Source of the DNA: Nectonema munidae
Taxonomy: Eukaryota > Nematomorpha > Nectonematoida > Nectonematidae
DNA length: 64,000 nt
Direction: 5' to 3'
Assembly (NCBI GenBank): GCA_030549495.1
Contig: JAUIRK010001051.1
Span: 806,001 to 870,000 of the forward strand
Shown one piece after another: positions 1-10,294 of the stretch. A program made the position numbers and the translations under genes. The stretch's first letter is position 1. Every line of letters starts with the position of its first letter. The notes beneath the pieces are model-generated. The model had not been told where the DNA came from and searched no databases. It worked only from the letters and a program-made list of their open reading frames with translations.

Positions 1-420
1 TTATTAACATTTTTAATTGAATTCTTCTTCTTTTTTTCTCATTTTCTATGGGGTCGATGTTTTTGATTTTCTTTCTCCATTCTCATCTATCCCAGACATC
101 ATTTCCATAAAGGTCATTAGCTTTGAAACCAGATCCATCCACCCGAGTTTTGGTCTTCCTTTTTTCCTCTTCCCTTTCATTTACATATTCCATTCTCATC
201 TTTTCTCATTATGTGGCCATATAATCTGAACCTACTTTCTCTGATACTTTATCGACTTTTGTTACCTTTCTGACTGTATTGTTTTCAATTTTGTCTTCTA
301 TTGTCTTTCCAGGCAATCCATCTTAACATCCTCATTTCAGTAACATTTAGTTTGTTATCTTGTGTCTTTTTCACTGACCATGTCTCGGCTGAATACATCA
401 TCGCTGGCCTTACTACTTTC
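1..420 (-). mobile_element. RTE-type LINE, 3' part of the RT ORF (fragment)
   Basis: Read on the minus strand, this stretch gives broken pieces of the region after the RT core that RTE-like non-LTR elements share: AETWSVKKTQDNKLNVTEMR, then RLYGHIMRK (compare the family's RWxGHVxRR), then a GRPK-like basic patch and a final acidic/basic tail. The better-preserved RTE copy at 32985-34544 has the matching segments ECW and RWYGHVLRR. Several frame changes and stops are present, so it is dead. The 5' part (endonuclease and RT core) would lie left of the window or has been lost. Clade assignment is from motif memory, not a search. Confidence 0.7.
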
Positions 421-2992
421 CTGCAAATCAGAAATTATCTTAAAGTTTTATGGTTACCCATGTACTTTTTATATAACTAAAAAATAATAATTAAAAAATT
501 TAAGGATAGTTTGGGTCAGTAGAGGTCAATTTATTCTTTTGAAATTTTATTAATGCTTTCTAAAAAGATACCAAATTTAATAATAGAGAAAATAATTTTA
601 GATCCAATGGTGCAAAAAATTGTTTGTATTCAAAAACCCTATGAAGTTTGACTCATCAGTCATCTCTACTCGCTTTCTGTACACTCATCGTATTTGTTAC
701 CAGAATAGAAGAATGAACGCTCTAACGAAGTTAATATTGATTTTTACAAGACACTGCTAAATCTTGGCGCGTGTTTACACCACTGATATTTATTATTGAT
801 GTATCATCGATGCATGCATAAATAAATCTTTGCTCTTCCATTGTTGACATTCAAGGTGTAATAGGCGCAAGATTACAGCTTGCGTTCATCTACCTTTATA
901 CCGAGTTGCCATAATCGGGTTAAGAGCATTTCACACGAATTAAGTCGAAACATGGCGTGCAATACGTCAAAATGTTGCAAATTTTATACTGAATTTAAAA
1001 AATTTAGTCAGTCTTCCTCTTATTTAATTCTACTTTCATCATCAATTATATTATTGATAAAAAAATTGTTTTCAAGAGTTTCAACAACTTTTCTTTAAAT
1101 AATGTATTATTGACATTCTATTCATAACTTTCAAAATCAAAGGACAATTAAAAATTTATTGCATTCGAACATAGCAGCTCTTCTTGGTTTTTACTAAATT
1201 GCCGGAGCAAAAATATTTAAAAAGTTTCAGGTTTTGAAGATATATTTTAAAAATGACAATATCTAACCCTAACCCCATAATCTCTTATTCTTTTTCCATT
1301 ACCTCATTATAGTATCATTATAACAGAGATCATTAAAAATGGCTTCCCTATCCCTTTTCAAAAAACACAATAATTTTTACCAAGTTATCCTCCCATTTTT
1401 ATTACTTCAAATCAAACAAGGAGCAATTAAGGAAATTATTGAATTAAAAGCACAGCAAAATCAAGGTAATAGAAAGAATATTCATTAACCCCATTTTTAT
1501 TATTTCAAATCAAGCACACCGGAAAGAGTCTAGCTATACTTAAATCACAATGATCTTTACATCGTTGTCTCCCCTTTGTTATTATATCAAAACATGGCTG
1601 GAGCAAATTTTATATAAAATGATTGTAATATGTAATTCGCTATAGTGGATCAAATTATGAAAAGTTATAAGAAAAAAAATAAATCTTCTGTGAGTTTAGA
1701 AGATAATGGGTAAACATTATAAGGCGCTGTCAAGATTATACTAGATAAAATTATAAGAATTCATTGCCTTTCTCCATTCTTTTGGAGTTTATTTTGTTAT
1801 TATATATTGCAATGCTGTACACAACTCGCATCTTTAGAATGTACTTCCAAGTTGAATCTAAAGATTCCCGCTTTAAGAGAAATAAACAGAATTTATTAAA
1901 GAACAAAACGTTTAACGGTATTTTTTCAAGCAGTTTTTAAAGAAATCAGCCTTCAAACAGAGGAAAATTACAAGTCCACAATAAACTTTGAGATTGGACT
2001 TGTTGAAGTACAATCTTGAAACAAAATTTATAAACCAGGATTATCAAAATCACTGAAGGAATAACAAAACATCTCCTTTTAAAAAAGTGCACATATACGC
2101 TTTCATCATAAATACAAATTAGAAAAACATAAATGTTACCATTTTTGGGATAGAGATGCGGGGATGGTCGCCCCGTGCTCTAAATAATTCTTAGTTTTGG
2201 AGAAAAGACAACTTGAAGCTAAGGAGTGATTTAAAACACATCTACCTACGCCTGTAAGCTTCAAACTTCTTTAGAACTCTTCTCTAAGGCTGGTACCGTT
2301 TTCCTCTGAGCAGGGGTGTGGAGTCCGATGTTTCCCGAATCCGACTCGATTTCTCCAAAATTTAACAACTTCTACTCAGAAATCATTATTGCACTATCTG
2401 AGTAGCATTCAGGATTGTGAAGCGGAGAAAATTTGCGACTCCAAACCCATCTATTTATAATTCTGCAGCTTCAACTTTTAAAATAGTGTATAAACATACT
2501 TGATATAAAAGTTCAAGATAAACAAAATTGAAAAAATACGCATTTATATGAATGGGAGATCTTTCCGGCTCCAACCACTCGCCTAGACGTGCGCACCCTT
2601 TTCCCATTCATGTTATTTATTTGTAAAATGAAAAAGTAGCAGGGCTCGAGAAAAATGATTACTTATGTTTGTAGAACAATATCTAATGTACTTGTATTTG
2701 ACCAGCTTGTCATTTTCTGGAAGTTAAAATATATCTTCTTGTTAATTGGCCTGAAATTACAACCCGTTAACTATAACTTACACTATTTCTATTTTCATAA
2801 AATAGCATTCACACAAAATAATGTATGCCGTAAATCAACTTAGTTGTGCCAGATTATGGCACACTGGGCTAAAATGGGTAAATTTGGTTTTTTTTAATCG
2901 ATTTAATCATTGTTTTTCTATTCTTTCTTTGAAAAGCTTTCTCAAGTGTGTCTGTGTAGTCGTGTGCCTATTTTTTTTATCCAAACTCTATC
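421..2992. other. Gene-free A+T-rich stretch, possible hAT-type MITE near 2313
   Basis: No open frame longer than about 70 codons shows a recognisable domain. A motif at 2313 (CAGGGGTGTGGAGTCCGA) followed by GACTCGATTT resembles the ends of a widespread hAT-like short element built on 'GGAGTC' repeats. Related GACTCC/GCTCC motifs recur at about 2440 and 2570, but I cannot place matching termini or a duplication. The rest is plain A+T-rich DNA. Confidence 0.4.
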
Positions 2993-3000
2993 TGATAGAC

Positions 3001-3278
3001 CAGCGTTTTTCAAACTATTTTTTACTGCAACCCATAGCAAGAACCACAGTTTGTATTGCGACCCATAATACTTAGGCGTAATAAGACAAACTCTTTTGAA
3101 GTTTGATTTGTAAAGCTCTGCCTTGTCATGGGAGAAATCAGTGAACAGCTACCGACGATCTAAGAGTGCTTTGCAATATTTAGAGTTGTTTATATTCTTC
3201 ACTTTGCGTATTTTGGATTTTCTTTTTTATCACGACAAATTTTATCTTTTCACGCGACACACAGTTTGAAGAACGATA
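3001..3278. mobile_element. hAT-type MITE with exact 8-bp target duplication
   Basis: The element begins CAGCGTTTTTCAAACT and its other end, read inward, is TATCGTTCTTCAAACT, an imperfect terminal inverted repeat. It is flanked on both sides by TGATAGAC (2993-3000 and 3279-3286), an exact 8-bp duplication. An 8-bp duplication with a CAG-type end is the hAT signature. The interior (GCGACCC, CACGACAAA) carries no ORF, so it is a non-autonomous 278-bp copy. Confidence 0.85.
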
Positions 3279-3997
3279 TGATAGACCCATATAATTAAAA
3301 TATAAACATTTTACAGGAGATAGAAGCGTAGATGAAGAAACCAAGTAGTGAAGTTGAGAATATATTAGAATTAGTTAAAAGTTGCACTCCAGAAAATAAA
3401 TATCTATGTTCATATAGGGAGGAAAAATCCAAACAATGATCTTTAAATTTTACCAGTTAAATTTGTGAAAATGGACATTGGTCGCCATGAAAATGTTTGA
3501 CATGATAAAACGCGACTTTTAAGGTTTTATTTCTAAATGCAAGTGTCAAAAATAAGATATTTGGTATCTTGATTCACGAAGAATTGTAAATAATAAAATA
3601 ATTGGAAAGTGATATTTTCATAATTTTAGTATAAATTAAAATTGATCTCAGAAGTTGCTAACGAAGTCTAAAACTAAAGCCTTATTTTGTGTTGTTTGGA
3701 GTAATCAATCAAAAAGTTCTTAAATTCTAAATCTTTAAATGGTAGAGATTAGTAATTTTCTTATAAAGTATGTTTCAAATTAAAACAAATTAAGCTTTAA
3801 AATATATTATTATTTTCTGAATTTTTAATATTCAGATGATCTATATTCAATATTATGTTCTTTAAAATGAAAAAAATTACTTAGCATATTGGAGGAAACT
3901 TGTGCGTACGAAAATGACTGGAAAAGGTCTATTTTGATAAATGTTCTACGAAAACGCCCTAGATTCATCCAGGCAGGGGAGGGAGAGAAGCACCCAC

Positions 3998-4135
3998 TTA
4001 ACCCTTTCGTGACCAGTGTATCATATATGATACATAAACAATTTTACCTTCCTATGCTTTTTCAAATAGTTTTGTATATGAATCTTCTGCTTTTTAATAA
4101 ATATCGTCTGATTTTTCGGGTCACGAAAGGATTAA
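3998..4135. mobile_element. TTAA-ended MITE (piggyBac-like), family with CCCTTTCGTGACC ends
   Basis: The left end is TTAACCCTTTCGTGACC. The right end reads GTCACGAAAGGATTAA, its inverted partner. TTAA on both sides plus a terminal CCC is the piggyBac pattern. The interior of about 100 bp is A+T-rich and non-coding. The 173-codon open frame across this site (3889-4410) is explained by the MITE and is not a gene. Confidence 0.75.
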
Positions 4136-4754
4136 GGGGTCAATTTTTTTACGCGATCCTTCCCAATCCCCTAATTTTGTCGGAATCCTTTACAATCCCT
4201 TACAATTTTTTGTACGTATCAAATTTGTTGCAGTTTTGCGCAATCTACACTGCAATTTTACTCTTTTTTTGCCGCCAATCCATCAACTTGGTCTCCTCAG
4301 TCTTGTGTAATCCATCTTTTAATTTTACTTTATTTTGCCGCTATCACCCTAAACTTGTTGAAATTCTTCGAAATGCGCTAATATTTTTATATTCTATCAA
4401 TTTTTTCTGAACCTTTCTTTTAATTTTACTTTTATAAATTTTAACTTAAATTCTAAAATTGAATTATAATCTAAAATGTGTTCCCAGTCTTTTACAATCT
4501 CTAAAAATTTGTGACAGATTACAAATTTTTTTAGGGGATTACGGAAAAAGTAAGACCCCCCCCCCCTGACTTAACAATTCAAGTATGACATTTTTAGCTG
4601 AAAATTTTTATTTTCCTATTCTCCTCCACCATCGCAATCAAAAGTTTTTGCAGTTCAAATCATAATAAAAAGTTCCATCTAAAATACTGAGCATGCGTAT
4701 ATGAAGATATGAAAGTGTGAGGTACATTCCTGAACTGAGCGACAATAAAAAATC

Positions 4755-5186
4755 GGGTCAGACTAAACACCCCAAATAATTCTAAAGCAATACAAAAAAG
4801 AGGGTTAGATAAAAACCCCAAAACGCCCAGAAATAACAGGAAGCACTTCAAAATACGCCAAATAGTTCTAAAGCACTACAAAAAAAGGGTTAGACTAAAG
4901 ATCCCCAAACACCCAGAAATAACCGAAAGCACCACAAAACACGCCAAATAATTCTAAGGCACTACAAAAAAGATTTTAAAAATTCCTCAAAACACGCCAA
5001 GATTTTCAAAACACCGCAAAAATCCCTAATCACCTCAAAAAATTGCAAAAAACCACAAATATTTCTAAAGCTCTACAAAAAAGATCCTAAAAACTCCTTA
5101 AAACTTTGGAATTTTTAGTTTAACCATCTTTTTTTATAATGCTTTAAAATTATTTGCGTTGTGTTTTGGGGTGTTTAGTCTGACCC
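4755..5186. mobile_element. Foldback-like element with internal ~100-bp tandem units (MULE-like)
   Basis: The ends are inverted copies of GGGTCAGACTAAACACCCC. The interior consists of roughly 100-bp tandem units, each containing a version of CAAATAATTCTAAAGCACTA followed by GGGTTAGACTAAA, and degenerating toward the right. Flanks are TAAAAAATC (4746-4754) and TAAAAAATA (5187-5195), a 9-bp duplication with one mismatch. There is no transposase ORF. The 9-bp duplication suggests movement by a Mutator-like transposase (inference). Confidence 0.75.
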
Positions 5187-5269
5187 TAAAAAATATATTG
5201 AAATTTTAACTAGTTTTTTTTTATAACTCCTTCATATCAATCTTCCTATTGTATAATTCAACCACTTAA

Positions 5270-5950
5270 TATATCAGTCAGTCCCTCTGGTGGTCGATAT
5301 CTCACTTTGTAGGTCACCACAGAGTACATGTGAGGGGCTAGAGCATCTGTTATAGTGATTAGCGATACCAAATTGCACAAATTGAGTGAACGATTTTTTG
5401 CAATCACTTTTCAGTAAGTAGCATGGTGAAAATGGATGATGGATGATGTGCACGCTGTCAACTGCAAAAATGCTTTGCATGGTGAGAGAAGAAGTGGGAG
5501 AGATGGTGGCGTGCGTGAATTGCATTATTTTTATTATTATTAAAAATATGATATCATTGGAGGAGGAGAAGAAGGCAGATCTTGAAAGAGAAAAAAGAAG
5601 TTACCAGGCTTTTGGCGTTGTACTGACTTTGCATGCAGTGCGTGAAATGGTGATATGGGTGGTTGCAATTCATTTTGGGTTTGGCATAGCAAGGACTCAG
5701 AATCGCTGATTTATATGGAGAATGAGTCTCTCTTCAAAAGTGTGAGAGCACTTGTCGAGATGGCAAACCAGCATTTCAAACAAGCAACCAAACGCTCGAT
5801 AACAAAGTGCTCACTTTTCAAAAATGAATTATTTAGCAGTTTACGAGCGCGCGTGCTCCTAATCCTCCGACTAGTAGTCGAGACGAGAGAAGGCGAGCGC
5901 GCAAATGAGCTCGCACGTTACCTTGGCTTGCAAAAAATTTTTCCAACGAA
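5270..5950. other. Locally G+C-richer stretch, no recognised gene
   Basis: Composition rises above the flanks, with runs such as GCGAGCGCGC near 5893-5904. Overlapping + frames of 88 and 121 codons (5443-5709, 5655-6020) show no domain, signal peptide or convincing splice structure. It could be a decayed exon, an unrecognised repeat or a regulatory island. I do not call a gene. Confidence 0.25.
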
Positions 5951-6176
5951 ACCAGAACAAATTATTAAAAAAGTTTTTTGTACTTCAAATTTAATACGAT
6001 ATACAATTTTTTTATTATAGATTTCTTCTAACTTTTTGATGTTGTATTCATTTTTTAAAATCACTTTTTTGAGATTTTGTTATAAAATTACTCTAAATTT
6101 ATATTAAATTAAACCTTTTTAGATCCAAGTTTATCAAATCCAAGTTTTTTTTGGATAAAAAAGTTTAATCCGAACT

Positions 6177-6726
6177 GGTTCATAGTCAAAACGTCCGAAA
6201 CCAAAACGTCCGAAAACTAAAACATCCGAAACCAAAACGTCCGAAAACCAAAACGCCCGAAACCAAAAGGTGCGAAAACAAAAACGTCTAGAAATCATAA
6301 CCTTACAAAACAAAAAAGTCACGGAAAAAGTTATAGTAATTAGTCGAATTTGCAAGACTTTGAAAATTAGACTTGCTATCAAAAATCAATGGAAAAACTA
6401 CACGATTTGAATGGAATTTAAGAGATTGGAATGAATTTTTATCTATTCCAGTAAAAAGACACGCTTGATTATAGTGCATTTTTAATTTAAATCTAAAATA
6501 TGTAAAGTTTTAAACTAAAAAACTAGAAATAGAATTTTTTAAATAAAAAAATTTTGTGCCCAATTTTTCAGTTTTTTTCCTCAACAATTTTGATTCTCGA
6601 AAAAAAATGTTTTTTAGGGTTCAGATACTGTTAATCTAATTTTCGGACCTTTTGGTTACGGACGTTTTGGTTTTCGGACGTTTCGGTTTCGGACGTTTTG
6701 GATTTCGGACGTTTTGACCAGGCACC
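6177..6726. mobile_element. Foldback-like element with tandem-repeat arms, exact 9-bp target duplication
   Basis: The left arm (about 6185-6295) is a tandem array of a 13-15 bp unit, AAAACGTCCGAAACC with variants. The right arm (about 6640-6718) is the inverted array, with unit GGTTTCGGACGTTTT. The outer ends are GGTTCATAGTCAAAACG on the left and, read inward, GGTGCCTGGTCAAAACG on the right. The exact 9-bp repeat ATCCGAACT flanks it at 6168-6176 and 6727-6735. The central 340 bp is A+T-rich and non-coding. A 9-bp duplication fits MULE transposition. A much shorter relative lies at 48733-48836. Confidence 0.88.
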
Positions 6727-6735
6727 ATCCGAACT

Positions 6736-7821
6736 ATATTATGATAAAATTTGATTTTATGATCAAATTGCAATTTTTAAAAGAACTTAAACTACATTCA
6801 TGTCTTTCAGAGTTTATAGCACTTTTTTATATCAGAATTACGACAATGAGAAATAAAGAGTTCAGTAGAACATTTAAATCATTTCTGTCTTCAAGCTTTT
6901 CAAAAAGGGATGATCTTATTGTAATTCAAGATTTAAGGAGTACTTTCGTTTAGCATTAGAGTTTAAATTTGAAAGTATAACTACATTTAGATTCATAAAA
7001 AAAATAAAAGAAAAAACTTTCCGTTTCATATAGAAGTTTTTAAACAAAATTCATATCCTTCTTTTCATTTTTATAAAGAAACAGAATCAAATAAACCAAA
7101 AAAAATAAACAATAAGCCTTTTAAATAAACAATATAATTATTGTTTCAGAAATTTAAAATTTCAAATAAAAGTTTTTCAAGCAGCGCCATTTTGATTTTT
7201 ATAAGGGATAGCGGCACAAGAATGTGAAATCGGTACTATCCCGGTCAAACCGAGAAGTATGGCAAGCCTACGGTTACCCCACTCCAAAACCCACCCTACT
7301 CTATTCTTGCGAACAAGAACTTCCTGTTTGCTTATTCTCATGTGAAAATGAGTGAAGGACCAGTGAGAAAAAAGGTCGTTCGTCCATTGAGAAAATTTTT
7401 TTACGATTGCTACTACTACCTTTGCAAACTAACTACTTTGAAAATTCGGCAAGAAATGTCTATTCTGTTTTTTTATTTAATTTATTTTACCAAGAGTCAA
7501 CCATTTTTAATTGACGAGTGAGTACCAAAGCTTCTTTTTATGAACAAGAAAAAAGTATTGGCTTATAACATAAACATTAATTTTTGTTTATTAAATTAAA
7601 AAACCAGTCTCTTAATTGTATTTAAAAAAGTATCAAATTTTTTATGCAAGATCTTATTATATCGTAGTCACAAAATAAAGTCATTACATAAAACTCATGA
7701 CGTTAACTAACACACCGGCACCCAATTCAACATATGTGTCTTCAACAAAGTTTTCTTTAAAACTTTCTATGGACCCTGAGAATTTTCCCATTGACTCTTG
7801 GGGGTCCACTGGAATCCATTG
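6736..7821. other. No gene recognised
   Basis: The stretch is mostly A+T-rich. A short G+C-richer patch at about 7200-7330 (containing CGGTACTATCCCGGTC and ACCCCACTCCAAAACC) has no ORF and no second copy in the window. It may be the head of an unrecognised short repeat. Confidence 0.4.
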
Positions 7822-7972
7822 GGAAAGGTAAAGGTACCGTGGTATGCTTTCATCGAAAAGGCACAATTGACCCGCTCGTATCGAACAATGGAGAAAGGAG
7901 GTTTGATGCGGTAACGAACCCAAGAGCATGCGTTATCAAATCCAGCATCGAAACAACCCTACTCACGTCCCC
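7822..7972 (-). mobile_element. tRNA-derived SINE, family A (minus copy)
   Basis: One of three copies of the same unit (also 17593-17750 and 59211-59360). On the minus strand it starts near GGGACGTGAGTAGGGTTG, which is the pol III A-box region. It continues through a B-box region of which only GTTCG survives well here, and ends in the shared tail that reads GGTAAAGGTACC on the + strand. The best-kept copy at 59211 has GGTTCGATCCC as B box. There is no coding content. Confidence 0.75.
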
Positions 7973-9814
7973 ATTCTAACCCAGAGAAACCCTGATCTAA
8001 TTAATTAATTAATCAACTAACTACATGCTGACTAGCTTGACTAACTCTAACAATATTTTACTGAATTGTATAGGAAAAAATATTTGCCTTTATATTGGGT
8101 TATCGTGACATTGTGAAGAAATGAAATTGAGAAGATACCGTATACTTTTAATTTTATGTTCAATTTACCAATTTTCAGACCTTTATTTATCATTTTTTTT
8201 GACATAATCGACTAAGTATTTAAGGTAAAATAATATACCAAAAAATCTAATTTTCCAAAATTTTAATATTTTTAATTATAGAACACTTGTAGGAAAAATT
8301 GTAAATAAAAATGTAAAAATTTGGGAAACAAAGTAAAGATGATCCCTCAGTAAATACCCCAACTAAAGATAATCCCTCTATCTTAAAATAAGAGGCAGTG
8401 TCTTACAAGTTTCAAACATTCAATATTTAATACGTAGTTTGATAGATGATTTTCCCTATCTTTCGGGTGTTTTGTGTCTGAACGAAATAGAAGCCTACAC
8501 TTAAGGAGAAATTCCACACACACACACACGCGCGCATCCCTCAAGAAAAGTGTTTTTCTTGACATAAATACTTACTTCTATTCCGACAAAATGAGAGCAT
8601 TCTGAGAACGTCTCTACTTAGGTGGTATAAGATATTCAAATTTGACTGTGGTCCTGCCATGTCACGCAAAAACGTTGTCGGATGACATCCCCTCACATCT
8701 TCTCATAGTGGAAAAAGAAAGGCTGGTGATTTTGGTGAAAATAGCGATGCGCTGAGAATGCAGGCATGCATTTTTGGTGCGCTTGCATTTTTCCTTTTGA
8801 ATGAGTTGTATTTTCATTCAGACTCCTCATTTGGCGAGTATGGAATTCGTGATGGACAGGCAGAATGGGAGTGTCATCACGGCAGTGACAACGCTCTAAC
8901 TGTAGAATGAGGCGCGCTCAGAAGGAACAAAGGAAGTGTTCACAGCGTCCACTACTCTTGTTTACGACACCAAACGAAAACACTACGCGTATTCAAGACC
9001 CGTACCTTTATCTCTGCGATGCATTTGACCGCGTGACCGCTATTTCAAGATAGAGAGGGGCGGTGAAACGAGCTATTCAATCTTCACTTGCACAATGGCA
9101 ACATAAGCTGCTACCACACCCTCCCCCTCCCACATCCACTCCTCGTCTTCAGTGACGTAACGCATTTACATGTCATTATTACACTCGCTATTTTGCGGGT
9201 AGCAAAGTGACGAATAAACCTGTTTCGTCTCAAAACAAATATTTACGACTTTTACGCGAGAGTTACCGATGTTTTGCGCCTAAAAAAGCGCATGGATTGT
9301 AAACAATGACGCCAGCATTAGGGTTAATAAACACAGAAATAAAAACGGCGGGAGGCTTTTAAACTATAAAGATTCAACATTTTTGTACACAGGTAACGGA
9401 AATGTAAAGCCATTTGTTTTTCAGACTTTTTCTCAAAGGTCCTGTCATAAAACTCTTATGGACGGTCGGGGTAAAAAGTTTAACTATCTTAATTCACTAA
9501 TCCGCTAAATGATGAAAAACATCAAAATATTAGTCTTTAAAAAAGGAGAGCTTATATGAGCCCCCAGTTAAAATAATTCGCGCAGGTTTTCAAAATTTCG
9601 ATCATCCACAAAGGGAAACATTTCAGTAATATTAATCATCACTATGCCATATGATTTGGTTTTAGCGCCTAGCAATTTTTTTTTAACTTTTTGCCAAACT
9701 TACGTGTGAATTATATTCCCTTACTGTCTAGTTGTTCACAAAGTACACTTTGAACACATAAATACTTATAATGAACTTCAGCTTTTTATTTCTATACTTA
9801 TTTTTCATCTAAAG
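7973..9814. other. Non-coding; G+C-rich island at about 8640-9300
   Basis: Most of this is A+T-rich. Between about 8640 and 9300 the composition shifts. It contains TGACGTAACGC (CRE-like) near 9152, a pyrimidine-rich run CCCTCCCCCTCCC near 9120 and many CpG dinucleotides, but no long ORF. This looks more like a promoter or regulatory island than a gene body, yet I see no coding exon to attach it to. A small (CA)n/(CG)n patch sits at 8514-8536. Confidence 0.3.
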
Positions 9815-10286
9815 CCGTGTTTCTCAACCTTTTTACACTCATGGACCTCCTTTCACTTCTTTTTTCTTGGTGGACCCCTTCATAAATGGACAAAAAATAT
9901 TTATTTTAATATTTTTCACTAATAAAATTTTTGAGGTTATGATAAAGAAAATAGTATATACTTAGAATTCATATTGAAATGAAAGCAAATCTAATGCAAC
10001 AATTTTTATAATAAAAAAGGAAAGACATTTAATGAGATCCCTGTGGTTGATGCTGCTCAACGAGTTTCTTTATATGTTGTTGCATTGAAGTTAATGCTAG
10101 TCGTAAAGCACCTCTTTTTACGATGTCAAGTCTATTGCGAACTTTTTATAATAAAAACCGTTATGACATGGTTTTCTTCATGGACCAGCAAAATATCATT
10201 GGGAATTTATAATATTTTGCCTGTAGACCCGCTGAATTATTATATGGACCTCTAGGGTCCATGTGGACCGCGGTTGAGAAACCCTG
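9815..10286. mobile_element. hAT-type MITE, 472 bp, near-exact 8-bp duplication
   Basis: The left end is CCGTGTTTCTCAACC and the right end, read inward, is CAGGGTTTCTCAACC. Flanks are ATCTAAAG (9807-9814) and ATCTAAAC (10287-10294), 7 of 8 matching. Internal motifs ATGGACC and GGTGGACCCC near the left end, and TGGACC repeats near the right end, are typical of hAT short elements that begin CAGxGTTTCTCAACC. The 70-codon ORF inside (10043-10255) has no domain. Confidence 0.85.
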
Positions 10287-10294
10287 ATCTAAAC

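Noticed and set aside
3889-4410. 173-codon + frame as a gene
   Set aside because: It runs through a TTAA MITE (3998-4135) and shows no domain.
6134-6382. 82-codon minus frame with FGRFGFGRF-like repeats
   Set aside because: It is a translation of the tandem-repeat arm of the foldback element.
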